Assembly: GCA_963823895.1 (NCBI GenBank)
Contig: CAWGNG010000020.1
Span: 310,001 to 374,000, forward strand
Direction: 5' to 3'
DNA: 64,000 nucleotides
Source of the DNA: G963675935 sp963823895
Lineage (GTDB): Bacteria; Planctomycetota; Planctomycetia; Pirellulales; Thermoguttaceae
Every line of letters starts with the position of its first letter. Positions within the stretch are counted from its first letter, which is position 1. A program made the position numbers and the translations under genes. This document shows, piece after piece, positions 18,109 through 26,427 of the stretch. The notes under the pieces were generated by a model that saw nothing but the letters and a program-made list of their open reading frames with translations, was not told the DNA's origin and did not search any database.

Positions 18109-19760
18109 TCTCGCCGCGGCCGATACTTCCACACGTCGCCAGCCCCTAGAGTAACCAATACGTCGCCGGGGGCCAACTGGGTTTCCAGCGTTTCGACGAT
18201 CTCGTCGGCGGAGCGAGCCGGCAGGACCTCGATGCCCAGTTCGCCGGCCCGCCGGGCAAGATCGGCCGCCGTGACCTCCCCCGGCTGGGGATCGCCCTCG
18301 CGGGCCCGAAAAATGTCGGCCACCAACAATTTGTCGGCATTTTGCAGGCTGGCGGCAAACTGGTCGAGCAGCCGCGCCGTTCGCGACGCTTGATGCGGCT
18401 GAAAAACGCACCATACCCTGGCACCGGGGGCCATGCGGCGAACTGCCGCCAAAGCCGCGGTCACTTCCGTCGGGTGGTGGGCATAATCGTCGATCAACGC
18501 CACGCCACGCCACTCACCCAGCGATTCCAGCCGCCGGTGCAGGCCGGGGAAGCTGCCCAAGCTCACCGAAATCAGCTCGGGCGAAAGCCCGTTGGCGAAG
18601 GCCAGCGCGGCGGCAGCCAGGGCGTTCAAGACGTTGTGCCGGCCCGGCATCGGCAATTCGACCTCGCACAACCGGCGGCCAAACCGGCGTATCTCGAAGC
18701 GCAGCCGCCCACGATCCTCTTCGCCCGCCCGAGCCGACCAATCGGCCTCCGGCGAGAAGCCGAACGACTCGACGCGGCAGGCCAGTCCGGCGGTCACCCG
18801 CCCGGTGGACTGGCAATCGTGCCGGGCGACGAGCAAGCCGTCGCTGGAGATCGACTCGGCGAACCGACGAAAAGCCCCCTCGAGTTGCCCGAGCGAATCG
18901 TAGCAGTCGAAATGATCGAGTTCGATGCCCGTGATCGCCGCCTGCCAGGGGCGAAGGTGCAGGAAATTGCCCCGATATTCGCAGGCCTCGACCACGAGTA
19001 GGGGATTTAGGGATTTAGGGATTTGGGGATTTACGGATTTGGAGATTTGGAGATTGGTAGAGGGCGGAGGCTCGGCCGCTGTCCACTGGCTACTGGCAAC
19101 TGCCGACTGCCGACTGCCGACTGCCCCCTGACCCCTGACCCCTAGTCCCCAGCCCCTAGCCCCTGACCTCTCTCCTCCGGCACGTCCACCTGAAGCGGCA
19201 CCGATTGGCGTCGCGCCGCAGACGACGGTGGGATCGAGGCCGGCTCGCGTCAGCAGATGGGCGAGCATGGCCGTCGCGGTCGATTTTCCGTGCGTGCCGG
19301 CGACGGCCACGGTGCGGCGGCCCATACCCAGCCGCGCGAGCATCTGGAAGTAGCTCATCGTCGGAATGCCCAGCTCGGTGGCGCGATGACGCTCGGGATT
19401 CGCCGGCGGCACCGCGTCGCTATAGACGACCACTTCGGTATCCGGCGACAGATACTCGGCGGCATGGCCCTGGAAGAGTCGCAGACCCTGGTAGGGCAGA
19501 CATTCCGGCCTGTCATCCCGGTGGGCCAGCAATTCTTGTCTGCCCCGGCCGTCGGTTTCTGTCGGGCAGGCAGGAATATCCGATCCACCAGAGTGAGAAA
19601 AGTCCCTGACGTCCAGGTCCGAGCCGCTGATCGACCATCCCCAGCCTGCCAGCACGTCGGCCAACGCCCGCATCCCGTTGCCGGCGATTCCCACCAGATG
19701 CGCATGGCGGGACCGCGAAGCGTCAAGGATTTGCGGCTCGGTGAAAGGCAAAACATCCAT
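18060..19760 (-). CDS. murC: UDP-N-acetylmuramate-L-alanine ligase with repeat-derived insertions
   Basis: 566 residues from ATG 19760, against roughly 460-490 for typical MurC. The N-terminal UDP-binding motif is HLVGIAGNGMRALADVL, the ATP loop is AVAGTHGKSTATAM, and the substrate segment is VVEACEYRGNFLHLRP. The C-terminal domain has GVALIDDYAHHPTEV. It adds L-alanine to UDP-MurNAc. The excess length comes from an insertion near residue 60-90 (19490-19590, a diverged family B palindrome), a ~58-residue insertion after GAASGG (18998-19171) made of several repeat types, and a repeat-derived tail. The catalytic motifs are intact. Confidence 0.9.
   Translation of the reverse strand: MDVLPFTEPQILDASRSRHAHLVGIAGNGMRALADVLAGWGWSISGSDLDVRDFSHSGGSDIPACPTETDGRGRQELLAHRDDRPECLPYQGLRLFQGHAAEYLSPDTEVVVYSDAVPPANPERHRATELGIPTMSYFQMLARLGMGRRTVAVAGTHGKSTATAMLAHLLTRAGLDPTVVCGATPIGAASGGRAGGERSGARGWGLGVRGQGAVGSRQSAVASSQWTAAEPPPSTNLQISKSVNPQIPKSLNPLLVVEACEYRGNFLHLRPWQAAITGIELDHFDCYDSLGQLEGAFRRFAESISSDGLLVARHDCQSTGRVTAGLACRVESFGFSPEADWSARAGEEDRGRLRFEIRRFGRRLCEVELPMPGRHNVLNALAAAALAFANGLSPELISVSLGSFPGLHRRLESLGEWRGVALIDDYAHHPTEVTAALAAVRRMAPGARVWCVFQPHQASRTARLLDQFAASLQNADKLLVADIFRAREGDPQPGEVTAADLARRAGELGIEVLPARSADEIVETLETQLAPGDVLVTLGAGDVWKYRPRREAEAGMTKDEGRTKLE
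18998..19171. repeat. Composite repeat insertion in murC
   Basis: Units of GGGATTTAG/GGATTTGGGGATTT, then ACTGCCGACTGCC units, then CCCCTGACCCCTAGTCCCC units, about 174 bp in all and in frame. The peptide includes GSRQSAVASSQW and SKSVNPQIPKSLNP, which have no counterpart in normal MurC. Confidence 0.85.
19490..19590. repeat. Diverged palindromic repeat family B in murC
   Basis: GGTAGGGCAGACATTCCGG at one end and GGGCAGGCAGGAATATCCGA at the other, with CAATTCTTGTCTGCCCC inside. It looks like two nested family B copies, read in frame as peptide inserted in the N-terminal domain. Confidence 0.75.
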
Positions 19761-19843
19761 GCGAGGCTCGGTCGTGCCGCAGGAAGACGACACAACCAGT
19801 CGCAAGCGATTATATCTGCCGCAGAGAGCGAAGCAAGACAGGA

Positions 19844-20449
19844 CTAGCGGGCGAACTTCCGCCGCGCGACCAGCAAGCCAACCAGCCCGCAAGCCAGCAG
19901 CGCCAGCGTGCCCGGCTCCGGGACTGAGGAGGGAGTCAGATCCTCCTCAAAACTGGCGGAACCGATGAACGTCATTCGGTAGCCAAAACTCAGATCGCCC
20001 AAAGGGGCAACCGGAACGCCCGCGTAGTAATGGATGTCTCCAACCCAGTCGCTGCCCACCTGGACCGGCTGGGTGACTACTGAGGTCCAACCCGTGTTGT
20101 CCACGGTGACGTTGTCGATAGTAAATGCCTTTGACATCGTAACGACGGCATCGTAATCGCCCCAAGTAACGCCGGTATCATTGTCGATGTCGTGCAAGAG
20201 AGTGAGGCTCGGATCGGTTTCCGTATCGGTGTAGATGTTTCCCAGGATATTTCCGGTGTCAAACCTGTCGTGTGTTCCGTCGATATTGAGTTGGAATTCG
20301 TGGGGGGCGACGCATTGGAGACCATAAGTGGTGCAGCACAGAACGCCGTCGCCATCGTCGGCCAAAGAGGTGCCGGTAATATCGGCCTGACAAATTGAAC
20401 TCCAACCTACCAACGCGAGAACGGCCAGCATTACAGAGAGAGTCTTCAT
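19844..20449 (-). CDS. PEP-CTERM sorted secreted protein 1
   Basis: 201 residues. It has a signal peptide (MKTLSVMLAVLALVGWSSICQA) and a C-terminal sorting tail of VPEPGTLALLACGLVGLLVA followed by RRKFAR, the hallmark of PEP-CTERM proteins recognised by an exosortase. The mature part is a small beta-rich domain with paired cysteines (LCCTTYGLQC). Function unknown; probably surface or exopolysaccharide associated. It is 60-70% similar by eye to the next gene on the same strand, so the two are tandem duplicates. Confidence 0.85.
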   Translation of the reverse strand: MKTLSVMLAVLALVGWSSICQADITGTSLADDGDGVLCCTTYGLQCVAPHEFQLNIDGTHDRFDTGNILGNIYTDTETDPSLTLLHDIDNDTGVTWGDYDAVVTMSKAFTIDNVTVDNTGWTSVVTQPVQVGSDWVGDIHYYAGVPVAPLGDLSFGYRMTFIGSASFEEDLTPSSVPEPGTLALLACGLVGLLVARRKFAR

Positions 20450-20869
20450 GGCAGTGTACCTTGGTTAAGATGCCCGATTGATTCAGAGTTGCCCGATGCC
20501 CGTTCTCATCCTGAGCCAAAGCCAATCCGTCGCCGTCCCCGGAAGAACCCCGCGGAACATCCCCTTTTTACCAAAGCTCATGTTTTTGTCAACTATGCCT
20601 GCCTGTTTTTCTGGATTTTTTCAGCAATTCCCCTAGGGCAAATTGCCTGGTATCCCAATGGGCCGTGCCGAGCTGCCTCGATAGTATGTGATCGCGGACA
20701 GCAAGCCAGCCGGAGGCGCACGGCGCGATGGTGATACGCCGATGGCCTGCGGATGGAAAGATGGCAAGACCCTTATGCAGGATCCCAGATGCCGCAAGGG
20801 ACAACGCACCGATCACACACGATTATACCCCTGCCGCAAACAGCCGGGCAAGCAGCGGGCACTAGTGGA
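20450..20869. other. Spacer upstream of PEP-CTERM protein 1
   Basis: About 420 bp containing no supportable gene. It should hold the minus-strand promoter of the PEP-CTERM gene. No clear motif was recognised. Confidence 0.4.
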
Positions 20870-20983
20870 CGAACCGACCTGAATTGAGACGTCGTAGGTT
20901 ATGCTTCAGCATAACGAAAGGCGTTGCTGGTAAACGTGTTATGCTGAAGCATAACCTACGCACGCCTCGTCATTTCAGGTCGG
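20870..20983. repeat. Large palindrome between the PEP-CTERM paralogues
   Basis: Outer arms CCGACCTGAATT and AATTTCAGGTCGG-like sequence, and inner arms GTAGGTTATGCTTCAGCATA and its complement, enclose GAAAGGCGTTGCTGGTAAAC. The inner arm itself contains the small palindrome ATGCTTCAGCAT. No T tract follows it. Confidence 0.8.
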
Positions 20984-20991
20984 TCGGGGCA

Positions 20992-21618
20992 CTAGCGGGC
21001 AAACTTGCGCCGCGCGATCACGAGCCCCGCCAGCCCAAACGCCAGCAACGCCAGCGTGGTTGGCTCCGGAACCGCACCGGTCGAGGGCGTCAAGTATTCG
21101 TCGAGAGTGACGGAGCCGACGAACGTCATCCGATACCCAAAACTCAGCGTGTCCAACGGATCAACGGGAGTCCCGCCGGTGAAGTCGATGTAGCCAGTCC
21201 AGGTGCCGTCCAAGTCATCAACCGGCTGGGTCACCACAGATGTCCAACCGGGGTTGTCGACAGTGACGTTGTCAAGACTGAAAGCCGTGGTCATCGTGAT
21301 CTGGGCATGGTAATCGGTCCAAGCGACGCCGGTATCGTTGTCGATTTGGTGCAAGAGAGTGAGTTTGGGATCGGTATCCGTGTCGGTCACGATGTTTCCT
21401 TCCATCCAGCCTGGGCCGCAGTTGTCACACGTGTAATGAGTACAATCGACACAAAGCTGATATTCACCCGGCGCAAGGCAACAAAGACCGTAACTGTCGC
21501 CCGTAAAGGCGTCGGTACAACAGGCGGGGTATAAGACGGCGCTGGTAATGTTGGCCTGACAGGTGGCGCCCCAACTCAATAACGCGAGAACGGCCAAGGC
21601 TGCGGAGAAAGTCTTCAT
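20992..21618 (-). CDS. PEP-CTERM sorted secreted protein 2
   Basis: 208 residues from ATG 21618. Signal peptide MKTFSAALAVLALLSWGATC; sorting tail VPEPTTLALLAFGLAGLVIA plus RRKFAR. The mature domain parallels the first paralogue (TLLHQIDNDTGVAWTDYHAQ here, TLLHDIDNDTGVTWGDYDAV there) but has more cysteines (CCTD, LCCL, LCVDC, CDNC). These could form disulfides or bind metal outside the cell. Function unknown. Confidence 0.85.
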   Translation of the reverse strand: MKTFSAALAVLALLSWGATCQANITSAVLYPACCTDAFTGDSYGLCCLAPGEYQLCVDCTHYTCDNCGPGWMEGNIVTDTDTDPKLTLLHQIDNDTGVAWTDYHAQITMTTAFSLDNVTVDNPGWTSVVTQPVDDLDGTWTGYIDFTGGTPVDPLDTLSFGYRMTFVGSVTLDEYLTPSTGAVPEPTTLALLAFGLAGLVIARRKFAR

Positions 21619-22039
21619 GACAGATGCACCCCTAAACGAGAAAAACGATTGATGGAAAGTCCACAGTGCCTGTTCTCGTTCCGGACCGACACCCATCCAC
21701 TCCCACCGGGAGCGAACCGGGCGACGATGCCGTTGTTGTACCAGTGCGAATTATTTTGTCAACTACCCCCGTTGTTATTTTTTCGAGAGATTCCTCCCAT
21801 TCACCGGCTACACTGACTGGGCCGTGGCCCCATTGAGCGAGGGGCATGTCGCGACTGTTGTACGATAGGGGGGCACTGTTGGCTTACCCGGCGGTATCCA
21901 ACCTAGTCCGAATTTCCCAGCATGGTGGGGCAGACATTCCTGTCTGCCGCGACAAAATGGCGGCACATCTGGCAGACAGAAATGTCTGCCCCACCGGGCG
22001 CAGTGTCGCCCGTTTTCCCCGTGTTGTGAAAAATGCGGG
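21619..22039. other. Intergenic region between PEP-CTERM protein 2 and uppS
   Basis: About 420 bp with no gene. It contains a family B palindrome at 21924-21995 and the presumed promoter of the PEP-CTERM gene. Confidence 0.4.
21924..21995. repeat. Palindromic repeat family B, intergenic copy
   Basis: Arms GGTGGGGCAGACATTCCTGT and AGAAATGTCTGCCCCACC around a GCGACAAAATGGCGGCACAT loop, 45 bp downstream of the uppS stop. Confidence 0.9.
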
Positions 22040-22774
22040 CTAGCCGTTCAGCCCGCCGAATCGCCGATCGCGGGCGGCGTAGCTGTGCAGTGCGGCGTGA
22101 AGTTGTTGCTCGTCGAAGTCGGGCCAATAGGCCTCGGTCACCCAAATCTCCGCGTAGCTGATCTGCCAGAGCAGGAAATTGCTCACCCGCATCTCGCCGG
22201 CCGTGCGGATCAGCAAGTCGGGGTCGGGCATGCCCGCCGTGTAGAGCCGAGCGGAGATCGTCTGCTCGTCGATCGCCGCCGCATCAAGCTCATTGCGGCG
22301 CACTTCGTCGGCGATGCGGCGGACGGTATCAACCAGTTCGCCACGCCCGCCGTAATTGATCGCCAGACAGACTCGCAGGCCGGTGTTCGCCGCGCTCAGG
22401 CGGACGGTCTCGTCCAGCCCTTGCACGGCGGCCTCGGGCAACTCGCCGCGGCGGCCGATCCAGCGCACCTGGATATTGTGCTCCATGATCCGCGGCCGCT
22501 CCTCGACCAGATACCGCTGCAACAATTGCAGCAGGAAATCGAGCTCCTCGGGCGGGCGCTTCCAGTTTTCGCTCGACAGACAGTAGAGCGTCAGTTGCTC
22601 GATGCCCAGCCGGGCGCACTCCTCGGTCACGCGGCGAACGCTGGTCACCCCTGCGCGGTGCCCTTCCACGCGCGGCAGCCCCCGCCTGCCCGCCCAACGC
22701 CCGTTGCCGTCCATAATCACCGCGATATGGCGGGGAAGTCGTTCTCGCGGGATGTCAGCAAGCTCGTCGGGCAT
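22040..22774 (-). CDS. uppS: Isoprenyl (undecaprenyl) diphosphate synthase
   Basis: 244 residues, the usual size. The cis-prenyltransferase signature is HIAVIMDGNGRWAGRRGLPR (about residues 16-35), with the Mg-binding Asp and GNGRWA. It is followed by HRAG, TLYCLSSENWKRP (about residues 62-74) and the C-terminal DLLIRTAGEMRVSNFLLWQ (about residues 189-207). It condenses isopentenyl units to make the lipid carrier for peptidoglycan and other envelope polymers. It lies downstream of purA on the same strand, with a repeat block between. Confidence 0.92.
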   Translation of the reverse strand: MPDELADIPRERLPRHIAVIMDGNGRWAGRRGLPRVEGHRAGVTSVRRVTEECARLGIEQLTLYCLSSENWKRPPEELDFLLQLLQRYLVEERPRIMEHNIQVRWIGRRGELPEAAVQGLDETVRLSAANTGLRVCLAINYGGRGELVDTVRRIADEVRRNELDAAAIDEQTISARLYTAGMPDPDLLIRTAGEMRVSNFLLWQISYAEIWVTEAYWPDFDEQQLHAALHSYAARDRRFGGLNG

Positions 22775-22789
22775 AGCGTTGGGGTTAGG

Positions 22790-22904
22790 GACTAGGGGTT
22801 AGGGACTAGGGGTTAGGGACTAGGGATCAGGGATTGGGGATTACGGATTAGGCAGTCATCTTTCAAATCTCAAATCTCAAATCTCCAATCCCTAATCCCT
22901 CACT
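22790..22904. repeat. GGGACTAGGGGTTA / TCAAATC repeat block between uppS and purA
   Basis: Units of TTAGGGACTAGGGG, then GGGATTGGGGATTACGGATT, then CAAATCTCAAATC and AATCCCTAATCCC. It forms a broad imperfect palindrome and touches the purA stop region. Confidence 0.85.
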
Positions 22905-24264
22905 TTGCAAATATCGTCTGCCGCCGATCCGGCCCTACAGAAACAATCTCGATGGGCCGACGCAGCAACTCGCCGATCCGATCGATGTATTTCCTCGCGT
23001 TGACCGGCAACTCGTCGAGCCGGCCAACCTCGCTGACCTCTTTCTGCCAGCCGGGCAACGTCTCGTACACCGGCACGACGCGGCGCAAATCGTCCACGTG
23101 GCTGGGAAAATCGGTCGTCCGCCCGCCGTCCAACTCATAGGCAGTGCAGATTTTCAATTCCGGCAGCGCGCCGAGCACGTCCAGCAGCATGACCGCCAGC
23201 GAATCGATGCCGCCCAGCCGCACGGCATAGCGGGCGGCCACGGCGTCGAACCAGCCGCAACGCCGCGGCCGCCGCGTGACCGTGCCGTATTCATTGCCGC
23301 GATTGCGGATGTGCTCGCCGATTTCGTTCGGCTGCTCGGTGGGAAACGGGCCGCCGCCCACCCGCGTGTTATACGCCTTGACGACTCCGATCACCTTGCT
23401 GATATATCGCCCCGGCACGCCCGAGCCCGCCGACACGCCCACCCCCGAACTGTTGCTGCTGGTGACGAAGGGGAAGGTGCCGTGATCGATGTCCAACAGC
23501 GAGCCCTGCGCCCCCTCGAAGAGCATGCGCTTGCCCTCTTCGGCCGCGCCGAGCAGGTAGGCCGTCGTGTCGGCCACATAGGGCGCCAGTCGCTCGGCGA
23601 AGGCGTGGTACTGATTGAAGATCTGCTGGGCGTCGAGTTTCACCACCGAAGAAACGGGGACTGGCTCCGCCGCGGTGCCTGTCCCTTTCGAAAAAACGGG
23701 GACTGGCTCCGTCGCGGTGCCTGTCCCTGTTTTTTCGCTGAAGCAGGCGAAGAGCTGATTCTTCACCCGCACGATCTGCTCGATTCGCCCGCGGAACTCC
23801 GGCCGGTACATGTCGCCCAAGCGAACGGCCAACGAGCGGCCGACCTTGTCGCGGTAGCACGGCCCGATGCCGCGCATCGTGGTTCCGATCGCTTCGCCGC
23901 CGCCGCATTGATCGAGCAGGCGGTCCTCCTCGAAATGCCAGGGGAAGATGACGTGCGCCCGATCGCTGATCAAGAGATTCTTGCCGACCATCACGCCGCG
24001 CTTGACGAGCCCGTCGATTTCATCGAGGAAACTGGCGGGATTCAGCACGACTCCGCTGGCGATGACGCACTGCACCTCGGGCCGAAAGATTCCGCTGGGC
24101 ACCAACGAAAGTTTGAACGTCTGCCCGTCGCGGACGACCGTATGTCCGGCGTTGGCCCCGCCCTGGTAGCGGACGACGATATCGTTCTGCTCGGTCAGCA
24201 GGTCGACGGTTTTGCCCTTCGCCTCGTCGCCCCACTGAAGTCCGATCACGCAAGTCACTGGCAC
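22900..24264 (-). CDS. purA: Adenylosuccinate synthetase
   Basis: 454 residues from the GTG at 24264, chosen because GAGG lies upstream and the family N-terminus VPVTCVIGLQWGDEAKGKTV follows at once; an in-frame GTG at 24306 is the alternative. GTP-binding motifs are GDEAKGK (P-loop) and GANAGHTVV, with the IMP/aspartate segments EGAQGSLLDIDHGTFPFVTS and GVVKAYNTRVGGGPFPTE. It makes adenylosuccinate from IMP, aspartate and GTP. A duplicated insertion (GTGTATEPVPVFSK and GTGTAAEPVPVSS) derives from the repeat at 23650-23736 and falls between conserved segments. Confidence 0.92.
   Translation of the reverse strand: MPVTCVIGLQWGDEAKGKTVDLLTEQNDIVVRYQGGANAGHTVVRDGQTFKLSLVPSGIFRPEVQCVIASGVVLNPASFLDEIDGLVKRGVMVGKNLLISDRAHVIFPWHFEEDRLLDQCGGGEAIGTTMRGIGPCYRDKVGRSLAVRLGDMYRPEFRGRIEQIVRVKNQLFACFSEKTGTGTATEPVPVFSKGTGTAAEPVPVSSVVKLDAQQIFNQYHAFAERLAPYVADTTAYLLGAAEEGKRMLFEGAQGSLLDIDHGTFPFVTSSNSSGVGVSAGSGVPGRYISKVIGVVKAYNTRVGGGPFPTEQPNEIGEHIRNRGNEYGTVTRRPRRCGWFDAVAARYAVRLGGIDSLAVMLLDVLGALPELKICTAYELDGGRTTDFPSHVDDLRRVVPVYETLPGWQKEVSEVGRLDELPVNARKYIDRIGELLRRPIEIVSVGPDRRQTIFAK
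23650..23736. repeat. Direct repeat GGGGACTGGCTCCG...GGTGCCTGTCCC in purA
   Basis: Two tandem copies of GGGGACTGGCTCCGYCGCGG followed by TGCCTGTCCC, each flanked by TTTCG/AAAA. The copies are about 46 bp apart and in frame. The outer parts GGGGAC and GTCCC are loosely related to family A. Confidence 0.85.
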
Positions 24265-24346
24265 GGCACCGCCCTCGACCGATGAACGCCGGAAATTTGC
24301 AAACACACCAGTCTAGCAACGCGGCCGCGAAGCGGTCAAGTGGCCG

Positions 24347-24354
24347 TCGGGCCA
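24347..24354. repeat. Target-site duplication, left copy (TCGGGCCA)
   Basis: TCGGGCCA immediately precedes the left inverted end of the IS1-like element. The identical octamer is at 27400-27407, directly after the right end. Confidence 0.85.
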
Positions 24355-24520
24355 GGTGGTGTCCTAACGGAGTGTTGCCGTTTTTCCCGCGAATTCGCAC
24401 GGCTTTCGGCAGTGGGCGCAAGTGCATGGTCGGGCGCGTCATCGAATACAAGTCGATACGCCGCAAGAGATTGCAAGACAAGAAGCCAGAAACACCGCCC
24501 GCTGGGCTTAAGGCGTCAAG

Positions 24521-24661
24521 ATGACGTGGTGGGCGGAGGGTGATTGGCCAGAACACGGGTACTGGGTCAAGGTTGTGTTGCTGAGAGATAACCCGGAAGG
24601 GGATACGCCCGAAGAGAAAAGCGGTTGCGCCGTTATGGAGATGGATCAGATAACGCTTTAG
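24521..24661 (+). CDS. Possible 46-residue protein in the element
   Basis: ATG 24521 to TAG 24661 reads MTWWAEGDWPEHGYWVKVVL... and is rich in W/E/D. No strong ribosome-binding site precedes it and the 3' end overlaps the convergent gene at 24633. It may be chance or a small cargo gene. Confidence 0.25.
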   Translation: MTWWAEGDWPEHGYWVKVVLLRDNPEGDTPEEKSGCAVMEMDQITL

Positions 24662-25094
24662 GCAGGCGGACAAGCGTTGCCTTCCCGGCATCGCTTAAGA
24701 GCCCGACGGCTGCGCATTCGACGTTATAAAGGCGCTTTTGCACCAATTTTCTTTTGACATCCTCAGCGGGGAGATAGTCTGAAAATCTCTGGTATTGGGC
24801 ATGTGATGGAGCGGTATCGACGAGATAGCGAGCAATTGATGACGCTGACCAGAGAGCACGATAATTCTTGTGCAATTCCTCGTATCCGGCGCTCTTCAGA
24901 GAATCAAGACGCTTTTGGTGTCCGTGAGAGCATCGCCCAGATGTTCGGACAAGTATCGCCTCAACGATCTGGACTGCCTTGTAGAATGCTGTGACAGCGA
25001 CCCATTCTGGAAATCGGTCAACTTCTTCCAGCAAATAGAGCAGTACTTCGTGGTTTCTATTGGCCAGCGCTATATGATCCGCTTCGGTTGCCAT
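24633..25094 (-). CDS. HEPN-like helical protein (cargo gene)
   Basis: 153 residues from ATG 25094 (MATEADHIALANRNHEVLLYL); a TTG at 25115 is an alternative. The predicted fold is all helical. The arrangement NHEVLLYLLEE...WVAVTAFYKAVQIVEAIL...YRALWSASSIARYL recalls HEPN-like domains, which pack as helical dimers and often act as RNases or accessory proteins in conflict systems. A clear Rx4-6H catalytic motif is not obvious, so the HEPN idea is tentative. Its start overlaps the 3' end of the upstream gene (25057-25545), so the two are translated as a coupled pair. Confidence 0.45.
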   Translation of the reverse strand: MATEADHIALANRNHEVLLYLLEEVDRFPEWVAVTAFYKAVQIVEAILVRTSGRCSHGHQKRLDSLKSAGYEELHKNYRALWSASSIARYLVDTAPSHAQYQRFSDYLPAEDVKRKLVQKRLYNVECAAVGLLSDAGKATLVRLPKALSDPSP

Positions 25095-25545
25095 GTCCGA
25101 CGTACTCAAGTGCAAAGCTCGGGTCCACGAAGGAGCTTATCGCACCATCCCCGACAGCAGGGAGCGCAATAACGTTCAGGGTGATAAGATTGAGATCGGG
25201 ATCGCGGGCAAGCCGGAAATCCAATCCAGAGATTTCATCCTCAAAATCGTCATCGTATCGGCATGAATCACGAACAACAACGAATGCGAGCGCTCCATCA
25301 CGCTCTGTCAAGTAAGCCTTTGCGATCCCTTCTTTGTCTCGAATCCATTCGGCAAGTACCCGAAGAAGGACATTGAACTGTTGAGTGAATTTCTCTACCG
25401 CGTGCCCCTGCTGGAGAATCTCTATTGCCCGATTCACTTTCAACATGAAACGATCATTGTCCCGTGGAGTAATTAAGAGCCTGCCGCTTTCGTTAAGCGA
25501 CCATTCTAGGCGCACCACGGCGCTTGTGTTTTCGGCAATACTCAT
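25057..25545 (-). CDS. Hypothetical protein, partner of the HEPN-like gene
   Basis: 162 residues from ATG 25545 (MSIAENTSAVVRLEWSLNES). A predicted helical first half (MLKVNRAIEILQQGHAVEKF) is followed by a beta-rich part with the acidic stretch CRYDDDFEDEISGLDF. No signal peptide or membrane segment. I do not recognise the family. The 38-bp overlap with the following gene suggests a two-subunit system. It could be a toxin-antitoxin, abortive infection or nuclease-regulator pair, all of which are inference. Confidence 0.5.
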   Translation of the reverse strand: MSIAENTSAVVRLEWSLNESGRLLITPRDNDRFMLKVNRAIEILQQGHAVEKFTQQFNVLLRVLAEWIRDKEGIAKAYLTERDGALAFVVVRDSCRYDDDFEDEISGLDFRLARDPDLNLITLNVIALPAVGDGAISSFVDPSFALEYVGHGNRSGSYSAGQ

Positions 25546-25954
25546 ATCAGAACCGCCTAGTTGGCCAGTGCAAGGCGAAAGAAGTAGTAGCACACGGGAT
25601 CGCTACTCTAATATACGATGCTACCTGAGATGCGCGCGAATTGTCAATAGTCTGATCGACTTGTCAAGCCCATTTGTCCAGCCGGCGCGCGAATTGCGTC
25701 ACAAGTGCCTTTCTAGTAAATGCTTATGGCTTGCTGGGATTTTGAACTATGTTCACACCCGGAAGGATCACAAAGTGTCAGGGTTGACTTGGGAGACGAT
25801 ACCAACAACGGACATTGGGGTTCAATTCAACTGGTCGCTCCATTGCTCTATACCACGCAAAGGAGAGCGGCCCGCGTCTTGGTGGCGCAGCAGCCTTATA
25901 GCCTGCCGGAGGGGTCCGCGTTCGCGCCGACGGGATCGTAACCCCCTCTCTCCG
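25546..25954. other. Intergenic stretch in the element
   Basis: About 410 bp with no convincing gene. The part at about 25860-25945 has a CTTATAG loop and GGAGAG/CTCTCC ends reminiscent of a tRNA but lacks a T-arm. The minus-strand promoter of the cargo pair is expected near 25550-25640. Confidence 0.4.
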
Positions 25955-26125
25955 CTAAGCCTTCCGCTTGGCAGCCTTGAGGAGCACTTCGTGCGCCCAG
26001 GTAGACGGCTTCGGACTACCGGCGTGCTTGATGGCTTCTAGCTCCTCCGGGCACACGCGAATCGGAAACAGGATTTGCCGCCGTTTGTTTTCGGGCTTCG
26101 GCGGTCGCCCGCGTGTTTGTTCCAT
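25955..26125 (-). CDS. Small ribbon-helix-helix-like DNA-binding protein
   Basis: 56 residues, ATG 26125 to TAG 25955. It starts MEQTRGRPPKPENKRRQILF and continues PIRVCPEELEAIKHAGSPKP, ending HEVLLKAAKRKA. The basic GRPPKP tail followed by one strand and two helices matches MetJ/Arc-type regulators that bind DNA as dimers. It reads toward the cargo pair on the same strand and could regulate the element or the pair. The upstream region 26126-26220 is A/T-rich, with GTATATAC and TGTATAGACA motifs that could be its operator. Confidence 0.6.
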   Translation of the reverse strand: MEQTRGRPPKPENKRRQILFPIRVCPEELEAIKHAGSPKPSTWAHEVLLKAAKRKA

Positions 26126-26228
26126 GCTGTCATTGTATAGACAAAAAAATCTTTTGCAAGGCTATTGACAAGAACTTAAAAGTATATACAATAAATATAG
26201 ACGTTGGGAGTAATGAGCCCAACGAAAA

Positions 26229-26264
26229 ACCCCCGGTCGGAATTGACGTTCCGGCCGGGGGCAA
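26229..26264 (-). terminator. Rho-independent terminator on the minus strand
   Basis: Read on the minus strand, GCCCCCGGCCGGAAC pairs with TTCCGACCGGGGGT and is followed by a T run (GTTTTTCG). It would stop leftward transcription before it enters the small regulator gene. Confidence 0.65.
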
Positions 26265-26427
26265 TCACAACCAGGCGGTTTCGCCCAGAAGTGACTGAGG
26301 CAATGTCATTCTAGCGAATCCGCCACAACGCGGAAAGCGGATTTGCTATGGTGACTCCCTCCTGCAAGCATACCAAGTAAAGCGATTTGGGCACGACCGC
26401 TATGGAAACCAGCGTTTCCGCTGCGTT

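Noticed and set aside
25860..25945. tRNA-like sequence with GGAGAG/CTCTCC ends and a CTTATAG loop
   Set aside because: No T-arm with GGTTCGA could be formed and the length is too long for a normal tRNA, so I do not call a tRNA.
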